This document shows, one piece after another, positions 12,766 through 20,729 of a stretch of DNA of 23,045 bases (position 1 is its first letter; each line of letters starts with the position of its first letter). The stretch is taken from contig CAYHUY010000012.1 of NCBI GenBank assembly GCA_964360265.1, positions 1-23,045 of the forward strand, given 5' to 3'. The notes beneath the pieces were generated by a model. The model saw only the letters and a program-made list of their open reading frames with translations, had not been told where the DNA came from and ran no database searches. The DNA is from GWA1-39-11 sp964360265. GTDB taxonomy: Bacteria; Patescibacteriota; Microgenomatia; Levybacterales; GWA1-39-11. Both the position numbers and the translations under genes were made by a program.

Positions 12766-14097
12766 TTACTTTTTTTGAGAGAATCTTTGATCTACTCTTT
12801 CCATGTCTCGAGGGAAAAGACTCGCCTCCCGAATATTTAGAAGTCCAAGCATTTTCATTGTCATGCGCTCAAGCCCAAATGAAAAACCACCGTGAGGAGG
12901 CATTCCGTAACGAAATGCTTGTAAATACATCTCAAAATCGTCCGGGTTCATTTTGCGTTCCTTTATAACCTCAACCAACTTATCGTATTCGTCAATTCTT
13001 TTACTTCCCGATAGAATCTCGATACCGCGAAACAGAAGATCATAGCTTAAGCTATATTCCGGATTTTCCGGATCAGGCATAGTATAAAAAGCGCGTTTTT
13101 TTGTTGGGTAGTGAGTTATAGTTACAAAATCAGAGCCATGGTTTTTAAGTACCCATTCTGATATATCTTTTTCATCTTCCGGTCCTAGGTCTTGCTCTTT
13201 ACGTACATCGCGACCCATTTCTTTATATATTATTTCTTGAACATCACGCATTTTAAGTCTTGGGATTTTATCTGGTATTTTTGGAGATTCAACTTCAAAC
13301 TGCTTTAAAATTGCGGGATACTTTTCTGAAGCTGCACCTAATGTTTGACTACCTACAAACTCTAATGAATCCATCAACTCTTCAAAACTCATAAAGCCCA
13401 ACTCGCAATCCATCTGCGTTGATTCAGATAGATGTCGGGTAGTAACAGAGGGCTCAGCGCGGTAAGCATGCGAAACCAGAAATACTCTTTCAAATGTTGG
13501 CACTAGCATTTGTTTGTAAAGCTGTGGACTTTGAATTAGAAACGCTTTTTTATCATAGTAATCAACCGCAAACACTTCAGATCCGCCTTCAGTTGAGGAA
13601 AAGGAAATTGTTGGAGTAAAAATCTCTGTACATTCAAGTTTTTTAGCAGCAACTCTGAATCCTTCCATTATTGCCTCCTGTATTTTGAATATTGGCCTAA
13701 CGCTTGTATGCCTCAAGGAAAGCGTCCTCCAGTCCAAAAGCGTTGGGAGTTCTAAGTTTAATTCTTTGCCGCCCATGTCAAACGGCATCTCGGAAGCCCT
13801 AGCAATCATTTTCAGACTCTCAAGTTTCACTTCAACTTTTCCAGTTTCAAGTTCTACGTTTATATATTTCGTGTCTCGCGTCTTTACCTTTCCGCGAACT
13901 TCAACTACGTCTTGAGTGGAAAGTTTAGAAACTTGTACCGCACCCTCATCAAATGCTGCAATTTGAATATTTCCCGAACGGTCGCGAAGGTCCAAAAATG
14001 AAACTTTGCCGTGCGTTCTTACTCTTTCTACCCACCCCTTTAACAAAATCTCTTGATCAATTAAATTGTTTGCCGCTAAAGCCAAGCTTCTTTTCAT
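12766..14097 (-). CDS. aspS: Aspartyl-tRNA synthetase, archaeal (AspRS2) type
   Basis: Class IIb synthetase of 443 residues, much shorter than the roughly 590-residue bacterial AspRS because it lacks the GAD insertion. It has an N-terminal OB fold (VERVRTHGKVSFLDLRDRSG) and catalytic signatures of the archaeal/AspRS2 group: STEGGSEVF, FLIQSPQLYKQML, motif 2 YRAEPSVTTRHLSE and motif 3 FRYGMPPHGGFSFGLERM. Enzymes of this group are often non-discriminating and charge both tRNA-Asp and tRNA-Asn, which would need an amidotransferase; discrimination cannot be judged here. An in-frame ATG six bases upstream (14101-14103) begins at the edge of the -10 box, so the ATG at 14095-14097 is chosen as a leaderless start. 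It could be misread as AsnRS, but the TEGG and HGG motifs favour AspRS. Confidence 0.9.
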   Translation of the reverse strand: MKRSLALAANNLIDQEILLKGWVERVRTHGKVSFLDLRDRSGNIQIAAFDEGAVQVSKLSTQDVVEVRGKVKTRDTKYINVELETGKVEVKLESLKMIARASEMPFDMGGKELNLELPTLLDWRTLSLRHTSVRPIFKIQEAIMEGFRVAAKKLECTEIFTPTISFSSTEGGSEVFAVDYYDKKAFLIQSPQLYKQMLVPTFERVFLVSHAYRAEPSVTTRHLSESTQMDCELGFMSFEELMDSLEFVGSQTLGAASEKYPAILKQFEVESPKIPDKIPRLKMRDVQEIIYKEMGRDVRKEQDLGPEDEKDISEWVLKNHGSDFVTITHYPTKKRAFYTMPDPENPEYSLSYDLLFRGIEILSGSKRIDEYDKLVEVIKERKMNPDDFEMYLQAFRYGMPPHGGFSFGLERMTMKMLGLLNIREASLFPRDMERVDQRFSQKK

Positions 14098-14103
14098 ACA
14101 CAT

Positions 14104-14132
14104 ATTGTATCTTGATTATCTCCTCTTGACAA
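14104..14132 (-). promoter_or_regulatory. Promoter of aspS (leaderless)
   Basis: Minus strand TTGTCA (14127-14132), 17-nt spacer, TACAAT (14104-14109). The ATG at 14095-14097 starts 6 nt after the -10 box. The -35 box overlaps the -35 box of the divergent plus-strand promoter by 5 bp. Confidence 0.72.
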
Positions 14133-14154
14133 GAACTTTTAGCTCTGCTATGCT
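14126..14154 (+). promoter_or_regulatory. Divergent promoter for the hairpin RNA
   Basis: TTGACA (14126-14131), 17-nt spacer, TATGCT (14149-14154); expected start near 14161. The 7-bp word TTGACAA serves as -35 region for both this promoter and that of aspS. Confidence 0.65.
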
Positions 14155-14160
14155 TTTATA

Positions 14161-14271
14161 TAGTTATGCATACTTTGTGCCTTTCTAAGAACATGATTAC
14201 CCGCTAAAGCGGGGGGTCATACTCATGGCAAAGAGTATGTTTCCTCGCAATGCTTGCGGGGATTTTTTTTT
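14161..14271 (+). ncRNA. Putative small RNA or attenuator leader with three hairpins
   Basis: Downstream of a good promoter three hairpins follow in series: CCCGCT-AA-AGCGGG (14200-14213), CATACTC with GAGTATG (14218-14224 and 14233-14239), and the terminator at 14243-14271. The transcript would be about 110 nt. It could be an independent small RNA, or a cis-acting leader whose terminator controls read-through into the hypothetical gene at 14300. I do not recognise it as any known riboswitch, 6S, SRP or tmRNA class. Confidence 0.55.
14243..14271 (+). terminator. Rho-independent terminator
   Basis: CCTCGCAA pairs with TTGCGGGG (8 bp, one T-G pair) over a 3-nt loop, followed by A and nine T residues (14263-14271). 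This is the clearest intrinsic terminator in the window. Confidence 0.8.
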
Positions 14272-14299
14272 GAGGGGGGGGAAAATTGCTAAAGACAAT

Positions 14300-14575
14300 A
14301 TGGCTGATAGACACGAGACTGAACAAAATATAAAAGGGAGGAACGCGACTGTCGGGAGGAGTATGCCGGTTCATGATATGGCGGATTTCACGGCTGCGTT
14401 AGAAGATTATAAAGTTTTATTGGGAACATTACAGGTACCTCCTCCGGATATAGCAAGAGCAGTTGATTTTGCTATAGAAAATGTCACGACTACTCCGCAT
14501 CCACGGAGAGTCGGAAATGGATTTATTAATCTTGTTAGCTCTTTATCTAAAGCGCCCGGCAATAAACACTCGTAA
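14300..14575 (+). CDS. Small hypothetical protein
   Basis: The 91-residue soluble protein starts MADRHETEQNIKGRN and contains two probable helices (DMADFTAALEDYKVLLGTL and PPDIARAVDFAIENV). I do not recognise the family. The frame is open upstream to an ATG at 14225, but that stretch is occupied by a hairpin loop, the intrinsic terminator and a run of G, so the start is placed at 14300. If the promoter at 14126-14154 serves this gene, expression requires read-through of the terminator. The gene lies between aspS (divergent) and cca. It may be a real small protein or a chance frame. Confidence 0.4.
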   Translation: MADRHETEQNIKGRNATVGRSMPVHDMADFTAALEDYKVLLGTLQVPPPDIARAVDFAIENVTTTPHPRRVGNGFINLVSSLSKAPGNKHS

Positions 14576-14631
14576 CCTCTTATCACTCTTCAAAGAAGGT
14601 AGGTAGGTCTCCCATTTCAAGCCACTCATTC

Positions 14632-14640
14632 TGTTATAAT
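14632..14640 (+). promoter_or_regulatory. Extended -10 promoter of cca (near-leaderless)
   Basis: TGT-TATAAT, identical to the element before the tRNA-binding protein gene, with 8 nt between it and ATG 14649. No clear -35. Confidence 0.55.
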
Positions 14641-14648
14641 TCTAGCAT

Positions 14649-16025
14649 ATGGAAAAGGTAACGCCTCCCGCAGTTTTATCAATTTATAAAAAACTTAGAG
14701 ATGCCGGATACCAAGTTTTTTTTGTTGGTGGATGTGTCAGGGATTTCTTAATGGATTCAACTATTACTGACTGGGATTTTGCTACAGACGCAACGCCGGA
14801 AGAAATTAAAAAAGTTTTTCCAGGCTCTTTCTATGATAACAGGTTTGGTACTGTGGGCATCCCGATACCAAAGGTTTCCGAAAAGAAGCATGAAGGCGTT
14901 GTTGAAGTCACAACGTTTCGAACGGAAAGTGGGTACAAAGATGCAAGACGCCCCGAGAAAATTTCTTGGGGCAAAACTATTGAGGAGGATCTTTCCCGCC
15001 GCGACTTCACAATGAATGCGATTGCCCTACAGCTAACTCAGGGTAAACTGCAAGACGATTTTATCGATCCTTATAACGGATTAAAGGATATTGAAAAAAG
15101 AATTATTCGTACAGTCGGCAATCCTAATGAGAGATTTGCGGAAGATGCTTTGAGACTTTTGCGCGCTGTAAGGTTCTCAACTCAACTAGACTTTAAAATC
15201 CAAGAGAAAACTTGGGAAGCCATTATTAAAAATTCGCGAAATATTGGGAAGATATCGGGAGAAAGAATTAGAGACGAGCTACTTAAAATGCTTTCGACTA
15301 ATCATTCTTATGAAGGCATTCTTCTTCTTGACAAGTCAGGTATGCTCGAACTCATAATACCCGAGCTTGCGGAGGGAAAAGGGGTTTCTCAGGCACGTCC
15401 CGGACGACACCATACCACTGACGTCTTTACTCACAACATTGAATCATTGAATAAGTGTCCATCATCTGATCCCATTGTACGCCTGGCAACGCTCCTGCAT
15501 GATGTCGGCAAACCCTATGTTAAAAAACAGGATGAGGAGGGGTATGTTATTTTTTACAATCATGAAGTAAAAGGTTCGCGCCTTGCCTATGAAATCTGCA
15601 AACGCTTGCGACTGTCAAAAAAGCAGACTGAAAAAATTGCAAATTTAATTCGTTGGCATATGTTCACGATTGACGAAAATATTACCGATTCTGCCATTCG
15701 ACGATTCATAAGAAGAGTTGGAATTGACAACGTAGCTGATATGATGGACCTAAGGATTGGCGATAGACTTGGTGGCGGAACTCAAGTAGCCGAATCATGG
15801 CGGCTTAAAAAATTTAAAGCGCGAGTTGCAAGCGAACTTAACCCACCATTCTCAGTGAATGATCTTGCTATTGATGGAAATGATATTATGGAGGAATTAA
15901 AACTTAAACCCGGACCAAAAGTCGGAGAAATACTTCGAAAACTTTTTGAAGAAGTCGACGAAGACCTGTCCCGCAACACCCGCGAGCATTTACTTTCAAG
16001 AATAAAAGAACTTTTTAATAAATAA
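14649..16025 (+). CDS. cca: CCA tRNA nucleotidyltransferase (class II, with HD domain)
   Basis: Adds or repairs the 3' CCA end of tRNAs. The 458-residue protein has the class II nucleotidyltransferase core: FVGGCVRDFLM (25-35), metal ligands in DWD (D41, D43), RRDFTMNA (117-124), and ERFAEDALRLLRAVRF (161-176), the region that selects the incoming nucleotide. An HD phosphohydrolase domain follows, with TLLHDVGKP (281-289, HD at 284-285) and a further His in NHEVKG, as in bacterial CCA enzymes with 2',3'-cyclic phosphodiesterase or phosphatase activity. A poly(A) polymerase role is less likely from the overall layout but cannot be excluded. The 3' end overlaps the convergent DUF2079 gene by 11 nt. 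Confidence 0.93.
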   Translation: MEKVTPPAVLSIYKKLRDAGYQVFFVGGCVRDFLMDSTITDWDFATDATPEEIKKVFPGSFYDNRFGTVGIPIPKVSEKKHEGVVEVTTFRTESGYKDARRPEKISWGKTIEEDLSRRDFTMNAIALQLTQGKLQDDFIDPYNGLKDIEKRIIRTVGNPNERFAEDALRLLRAVRFSTQLDFKIQEKTWEAIIKNSRNIGKISGERIRDELLKMLSTNHSYEGILLLDKSGMLELIIPELAEGKGVSQARPGRHHTTDVFTHNIESLNKCPSSDPIVRLATLLHDVGKPYVKKQDEEGYVIFYNHEVKGSRLAYEICKRLRLSKKQTEKIANLIRWHMFTIDENITDSAIRRFIRRVGIDNVADMMDLRIGDRLGGGTQVAESWRLKKFKARVASELNPPFSVNDLAIDGNDIMEELKLKPGPKVGEILRKLFEEVDEDLSRNTREHLLSRIKELFNK

Positions 16026-17430
16026 TCTTATAAATTCTCGCTTCACCTATTTTCCTCACTAGTTTAATCTTTTTAGCATCTCCCATATTTTTGACAGCGT
16101 TCTTAAAATTTTCATTACTTTCAAGAAGTTGTGTAAGCCACTGCCCAGGATGAAGATCAACAACTAAATATTCGGGTTTTCCTGAAAACTCAAGCCACCA
16201 TTCCTCTCCTCTAAGTCTTGGCCATGCAAGATAGATTTCATTCCTGTGGGAAAGGTGAGGGACTAAATTTTGCGCAGAAGCCACGCTCGCATCGCCCGGT
16301 ATATATTCGAACAAATTATTATTATCAATCATCCACTGCTCACTTCTCGAATACTCGCCTTTCGAAAGCTTATTGATTGGAAAATGGAAGATATATTGAC
16401 TTACGAGTGTCGATACTAAAACCAGGATTGCAACATAGTGAATGTTTATCTTTTTATTCTTTAGGAAAATTAATGCTTCAATTAGACCTAATGCAATAAA
16501 TGGGGCAAGCATTGCCCTATGATGTTGGAACGGCGTCCACATCCTTGAAAAACCCGTCAGATAGTATTGTGAAAGATCCATAAGCACGGCAAGAATTGCT
16601 CCCAGAGAAAGCAGAGGCAGGAAACCTGTCGGAATAAGCATATATTTCCAGTTTTCAATTTTCTCAGGTGAGTCAAAAAACCCTGTGATAAAAGCTGAAA
16701 GTGTATTTGGAAATTGGGGCGTATATTGATATCCGATTGGAGACATTAAACCAATAATCTTTGTTTGAATTAAGGAAACCAATAATCCACCAAAAATAAA
16801 AGCGCCTGCCTCTTTTCTGTATTGTTTGTAAAACAGATATATAAAACCAAGCCCTGCGAGCGAGACTCCCGTATTTTCTTGGGTCGAGAGTAGCAGGATA
16901 AGGCTTATCCAAAATGCTTTCCACTTTTTTGCTTCAAAAAGGTATGCTGTCCAAACTAAAATCCCAACAGCTATAACTATCGGGTGGAAATCAAATGAAG
17001 CTGCTGTCTGTATCCCATAAAAAAGAGGGTAAACGATACCTATTATTAGAGATACGAAAGGAGAAAGTCTTCTGAGTAGTGCAATTTTGTAGACCGCAAT
17101 AGTAGATAATGTAATGAAAACTGCTTGAAAAATTAAAAGTGTTCGTACATCATCCCAAATATAAAATAACGGCGCAAGAAGTGGAAGAGTTAAAGTAAGA
17201 TGATCTCCTAAAATAAATCTTTCTTTAATAGTGTTATAGGGAAACTCAAAATGCGAATATTGCCAAACCGCCTGGTCATAAATTCCCAAATCAAACGCCC
17301 CTGACTGAAAATGATCGTGCCTCAAAATCGCAAGCAAAGAATACAAAATAGAAAGAATAATAACCCAAACAATAAGAAACTTAAATGCTTTTTGTTCATT
17401 CAGATTGAAGAGTAAATTGAATAATTTCAC
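16015..17430 (-). CDS. DUF2079 multi-pass membrane protein
   Basis: The 471-residue protein has around ten hydrophobic segments and the diagnostic N-terminal region of DUF2079: SGAFDLGIYDQAVWQYSHFEFP after the first helix, then FILGDHLTLTLPLLAPLF and SFDFHPIV. The C-terminal 100 residues form a soluble exported domain. DUF2079 proteins have a layout like GT-C glycosyltransferases, with acidic residues (FDLG, GDH, DFHP) on the outer face, but no activity is established. It starts with GTG (17428-17430); no obvious Shine-Dalgarno sequence precedes it. It is convergent with cca and divergent from yqeY, so it is probably a single-gene unit. A role in envelope glycan or lipid modification is an inference. 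Confidence 0.87.
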   Translation of the reverse strand: MKLFNLLFNLNEQKAFKFLIVWVIILSILYSLLAILRHDHFQSGAFDLGIYDQAVWQYSHFEFPYNTIKERFILGDHLTLTLPLLAPLFYIWDDVRTLLIFQAVFITLSTIAVYKIALLRRLSPFVSLIIGIVYPLFYGIQTAASFDFHPIVIAVGILVWTAYLFEAKKWKAFWISLILLLSTQENTGVSLAGLGFIYLFYKQYRKEAGAFIFGGLLVSLIQTKIIGLMSPIGYQYTPQFPNTLSAFITGFFDSPEKIENWKYMLIPTGFLPLLSLGAILAVLMDLSQYYLTGFSRMWTPFQHHRAMLAPFIALGLIEALIFLKNKKINIHYVAILVLVSTLVSQYIFHFPINKLSKGEYSRSEQWMIDNNNLFEYIPGDASVASAQNLVPHLSHRNEIYLAWPRLRGEEWWLEFSGKPEYLVVDLHPGQWLTQLLESNENFKNAVKNMGDAKKIKLVRKIGEARIYKIIY

Positions 17431-17480
17431 TTATTTTTAAACAAAGCACTTTCTGATATACTTATTATACTTAAATTAAT

Positions 17481-17930
17481 ATGTTAAAGGATAAGATTCA
17501 GGAAGATTTGAAGGCGGCGATGATAGCAAAAGACGAGTTAAAACTTTCAACAATTCGAATGTTAAAGAGTGCGCTTCAGTACTACGAGATTCAAAAAGGA
17601 GCAGGATATGGCGCAACCAATGATGACGTAGTTGAAATAATTAGTCGTGAAATAAAAAAAAGGAATGAAGCAATTGATCTTTACAGAAAAGGCGGTAGAG
17701 ACGAACTTGCGCAAAAAGAGGAAAAAGAACTCAATGTTTTGAAAACATATTTACCCGAACAGATACCAGAAGATAAAATTCGAACACTTGTCCAAGAGGC
17801 AATTGCATTTACGGGGGCATCCTCTATGCAAGAGATGGGAAAAGTCATGGGAACTTTAATGCCAAAAGTAAAAGGAAAAGCCGACGCAACTCTAGTCTCA
17901 AACATAGTTCGCGAGGCGCTTACTTCCTAA
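17481..17930 (+). CDS. yqeY: GatB/YqeY domain protein
   Basis: The 149-residue protein matches stand-alone YqeY along its length: MLKDKIQEDLKAAMIAKDELKLSTIRMLKSA at the start, VVEIISREIKKRNEAIDLYRKGGRDELAQKEEKEL in the middle and MGKVMGTLMPKVKGKADATLVSNIVREAL at the end. The C-terminal part is related to the tRNA-binding tail of GatB in the tRNA-dependent amidotransferase, so tRNA binding is the usual guess, but the function is not established. A TATACT lies 9 nt before the ATG and another, with a TGA extension, lies 18 nt before it. The last 4 nt overlap the convergent secF gene. Confidence 0.92.
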   Translation: MLKDKIQEDLKAAMIAKDELKLSTIRMLKSALQYYEIQKGAGYGATNDDVVEIISREIKKRNEAIDLYRKGGRDELAQKEEKELNVLKTYLPEQIPEDKIRTLVQEAIAFTGASSMQEMGKVMGTLMPKVKGKADATLVSNIVREALTS

Positions 17931-18832
17931 ACAGCCCGCTTTCTTTTTTTGTCCCACTCATACCACTCAACTAGAATTTGTGCGGCGTTAAAAATTGAAG
18001 AGTATGTCCCAATTGTAATTCCGGCAATCAATGCCACTACAAACCAACGTATGCTTTCTCCCCCAAAAAGAAATAACGCAAAAAGAACAATTAATACAGT
18101 AATTGAAGTGTTAAGTGACCTGTTTAACGTTTCCATCAGGGAATTATTAACAACTTCAGGAAATTTTAGATCAATATTTTTTCTTAAATTTTCCCTAATC
18201 CTATCAAATACAACGATCGTATCATGAACTGAAAATCCCATTATCGTAAGGAGGGCGGTAATGAAGAGTGAATCTATCTCAACATTAAAAATGGCACCTA
18301 AAATTGCAAATAGGCCAACCATGATTAGAGCATCGTGAAGGAGAGTAATAATTGTTGTGACGCCATACTTCCATGAAGATACGGGCTTTGAAACTGTTCT
18401 AAAAGCAAATGCAACATAAATACTTATGGCAAGCGATGCAATTAGAACTGCTTTTAAAGCATTCGTTTGTGTTTCCCTACCGATAGTTGGCCCAATAGTT
18501 TCAAAGCTTTTCTCAACAACCTTGCCTTGCTTATTAAGATTCGAAATAATAGCGTTTTTCTTTTTTTGATCGATCGGTTCAGTTTGAATCCGAAAAGTAT
18601 CTTGGGAAATTGTTTCTATCCTATGAACTAAAATTTTCTGAGCCTCGAACTCTTTTTTAATATCCTCATTTTTAATTCTGGATTCTGGATTCTGAATTCT
18701 GAATTCTATTTTTGTTCCTCCTGTAAAATCAATCGAGGATTTTAACCCAAATAATATTATTGCAATAACCCCAAGCACAATCGTAATTCCCGAAAAAATA
18801 AAATAAATTTTCCTTTTTTCTACAATGTTCAT
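17927..18832 (-). CDS. secF: Protein translocase subunit SecF
   Basis: Partner of SecD; together they use the proton or sodium gradient to help pull exported proteins through SecYEG. The 301-residue protein has an N-terminal helix (10-30), the SecD/SecF motif SIDFTGGTKIEF (33-44), a small external domain, then five C-terminal helices including GFSVHDTIVVFDRIREN and the NTSITVL segment. The start codon overlaps the secD stop by 4 nt. Residues 42-53 (IEFRIQNPESRI) are encoded by 7-bp tandem repeats, inserted just after the first conserved motif. It overlaps the convergent yqeY by 4 nt at its 3' end. Confidence 0.95.
   Translation of the reverse strand: MNIVEKRKIYFIFSGITIVLGVIAIILFGLKSSIDFTGGTKIEFRIQNPESRIKNEDIKKEFEAQKILVHRIETISQDTFRIQTEPIDQKKKNAIISNLNKQGKVVEKSFETIGPTIGRETQTNALKAVLIASLAISIYVAFAFRTVSKPVSSWKYGVTTIITLLHDALIMVGLFAILGAIFNVEIDSLFITALLTIMGFSVHDTIVVFDRIRENLRKNIDLKFPEVVNNSLMETLNRSLNTSITVLIVLFALFLFGGESIRWFVVALIAGITIGTYSSIFNAAQILVEWYEWDKKRKRAV
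18675..18707 (+). repeat. 7-bp tandem repeat inside secF
   Basis: On the plus strand four full heptamers, ATTCTGG twice and ATTCTGA twice, followed by a partial unit ATTCT, with an exact 7-bp period. It encodes about residues 42-53 of SecF, in the external loop after the first helix. The unit is one base different from GTTCTGA in gltX. Confidence 0.88.
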
Positions 18833-20124
18833 GATTTAATTTCGAAAGCCTTAAGTAAATTCCTGGTAACAATTATTGCAGAAAACATAGATACGATTAT
18901 TCCGATAGCAAGAGCTACTGCAAAGCCTCGTATTATCCCGCTCCCAAAATAAAAAAGAACTGTTGTTGTTATAAGGCTTGCAATATTCGAGTCCCTGATG
19001 GAAGGCCACGCCCTTGCAAAACCTAATTTGATAGCAATTTCACGTGGCTTTCCCGCACGCAATTCCTCGCGCGTTCTCTCAAAAATTAAAACATTGGCGT
19101 CCACGGCCATTCCAACAGATAAAATAAATCCGGCAATACCTGCAAGAGTTAACGTAATTGGTATCGCCTTAAAAATAAACAAAACGATAGCGGTATAAAT
19201 TACTAAAGCAAATGATGCCAAAATTCCCTCCTTTTTATAAATCAAGCTCATAAATAGAGCCAATGATAGAAAACCGATTAATCCGCCAAGTAAACTCTTG
19301 TTGAGAGATTCTATTCCAAGGGATGGACCTACGGTTGTTTGAGCAATAAGTTTAAGAGGAGCAGGAAGTGCGCCTGCGTTAAGCTGGATTGCAAGATTTT
19401 TTGCGGCTTCTTGTGTGAACCCTCCGCTAATTACACCATCCCCTGAAAGAATCGGCTGTTGAACAATTGGAGCTGAAATTGTTACATCATCAATAACAAT
19501 AGCGACAGGCTTTCCGACATTTCTTGTTGTTATATCGGCAAAAAGCTTAGAGCCCGGAGAAGTAAAATTAAGCTGAACCTGAGCAGTCCCATCCGCCGAT
19601 CCAAAAACCACTCGAGCAGCTTCAAGGTCACCGCCGCTAAGTTTTGTTTTGATAGGTCCATTCTGATAGACAGCGGTAAGGCCCAAAGGATACAAGGAGG
19701 CTTCTTCAGTTGCAATTTTCTCCGTTCCTTCTTCCCAAAAAGAAAGCTGTGCGGTTTTACCAATTAAATTGAGTGCCTGATCAACGTTTATTGCACCTGG
19801 AAGCTCTACGATTATTCTGTAGTCGCTCGGGAGCTTTATTGATTGAACATTGGGCTCGGTAACCCCAAAAAAATTTATTCTTCTCTCGATTGTGATAGTT
19901 GCTGCCTCAAACGCATTTTCGCGGTCGGAAGATGTAATGCCTGAGAGATCAACTTGATAAATAAACCTTGTGCCTCCCTGAAGATCTAATCCCAATCTAT
20001 AGCTTAAGTCCTTCTTAAGTTTTAGTGGCTCAAAATTCAGAAGTCTTATCTGCGGAAGATCTAAAAAAAGTAAAAAAATCGCAACTAAAAATAATACAAA
20101 AACAAAAAACCTTGGGTGTCTCAT
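18829..20124 (-). CDS. secD: Protein translocase subunit SecD
   Basis: The 431-residue protein has a first helix (about 5-23), the conserved GLDLQGGTRFIYQVD motif, and an external P1-type region including ERRINFFGVTEPNVQ and IVELPGA, and SGGFTQEAAKNLAIQLNAGALPAPL, which leads into five membrane helices. The proton-path segment AGFILSVGMAVDANVLIFERTREE is intact. It is shorter than the E. coli protein (about 615) because the periplasmic P1 head is reduced, as in many Gram-positive bacteria. The gene starts 6 nt after the stop of the HTH/nucleotidyltransferase-like gene and overlaps secF by 4 nt, so the three form one operon. Confidence 0.96.
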   Translation of the reverse strand: MRHPRFFVFVLFLVAIFLLFLDLPQIRLLNFEPLKLKKDLSYRLGLDLQGGTRFIYQVDLSGITSSDRENAFEAATITIERRINFFGVTEPNVQSIKLPSDYRIIVELPGAINVDQALNLIGKTAQLSFWEEGTEKIATEEASLYPLGLTAVYQNGPIKTKLSGGDLEAARVVFGSADGTAQVQLNFTSPGSKLFADITTRNVGKPVAIVIDDVTISAPIVQQPILSGDGVISGGFTQEAAKNLAIQLNAGALPAPLKLIAQTTVGPSLGIESLNKSLLGGLIGFLSLALFMSLIYKKEGILASFALVIYTAIVLFIFKAIPITLTLAGIAGFILSVGMAVDANVLIFERTREELRAGKPREIAIKLGFARAWPSIRDSNIASLITTTVLFYFGSGIIRGFAVALAIGIIVSMFSAIIVTRNLLKAFEIKS

Positions 20125-20130
20125 TTTCCG

Positions 20131-20706
20131 TTACGAGAGAAGATGTTCCTCATCCCCTATAAGCATAACACGGGATCCATAAATAATTGAAGTAATAAAA
20201 GGATCCATTCTTTTTTTTCTAAAACTAAATTCTTCCTCTGTCATTACCGTATAATTGATCTCCTGTTTTCTTCTTGCCTCCTCATCTCTTATTAAAATAG
20301 AAAGTTCCGGAATAACAACTGTCCCAACCACAAGAAGATCAACTGCTTCGGGGTTATTTTTAACACGCCCTGCAAATTCCCCTGCCAACATTGCGAATTT
20401 TATTTTACCAAGTTTTGCTTTATTTTTAATAATTGCTGCTCCAAGACCCATTGTTTTTGCATGAATATTTAGCAGATCAAAGTAGAAGGGATATGCTTTG
20501 TCTAAGTAATAATAAACCCTATTTACTCTTGGTTCCCGTCGCAAAACTCCTTTACTTTCAAGATGTATCAGCTCTCTTCTAACTGCGTTTATCTCCTCAT
20601 CCACCCGTCTAACAACCTCTCTTACGTGGTACATATCATCTGGGTTTTCTAAAAAAAGAGACAGGAGTTTTACGCGGGTTTTTGACGTAATAAGATCAGA
20701 AAACAT
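20131..20706 (-). CDS. Winged-helix protein with a nucleotidyltransferase-like C-terminal domain
   Basis: The 191-residue protein begins with a winged-helix DNA-binding domain (about 1-70): LITSKTRVKLLSLFLENPDDMYHVREVVRRV, with ELIHLESKGVLRREPRVNRVYYYLD as recognition helix and wing. Residues about 100-190 resemble the minimal nucleotidyltransferase fold often joined to such HTH domains in archaea and Patescibacteria: a strand FAMLAGEFAG, then AVDLLVVGTVVIPELSILIRDEEARRKQEINYTVMTEEEF. The normal GSxARG and DxD motifs are not clearly present, so it may be non-catalytic and only bind a nucleotide or protein. It heads the secDF operon and may regulate it. A TTGACG-18-TATACT promoter lies upstream, partly within the 3' end of the DUF3048 gene. 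Confidence 0.75.
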   Translation of the reverse strand: MFSDLITSKTRVKLLSLFLENPDDMYHVREVVRRVDEEINAVRRELIHLESKGVLRREPRVNRVYYYLDKAYPFYFDLLNIHAKTMGLGAAIIKNKAKLGKIKFAMLAGEFAGRVKNNPEAVDLLVVGTVVIPELSILIRDEEARRKQEINYTVMTEEEFSFRKKRMDPFITSIIYGSRVMLIGDEEHLLS

Positions 20707-20729
20707 AAATCAAATGAGGCAGTAGACGC

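Noticed and set aside
14225..14299. Upstream start for the small hypothetical gene.
   Set aside because: This segment is taken up by a hairpin, an intrinsic terminator with nine T residues and a G-run, and the translated peptide looks non-protein-like.
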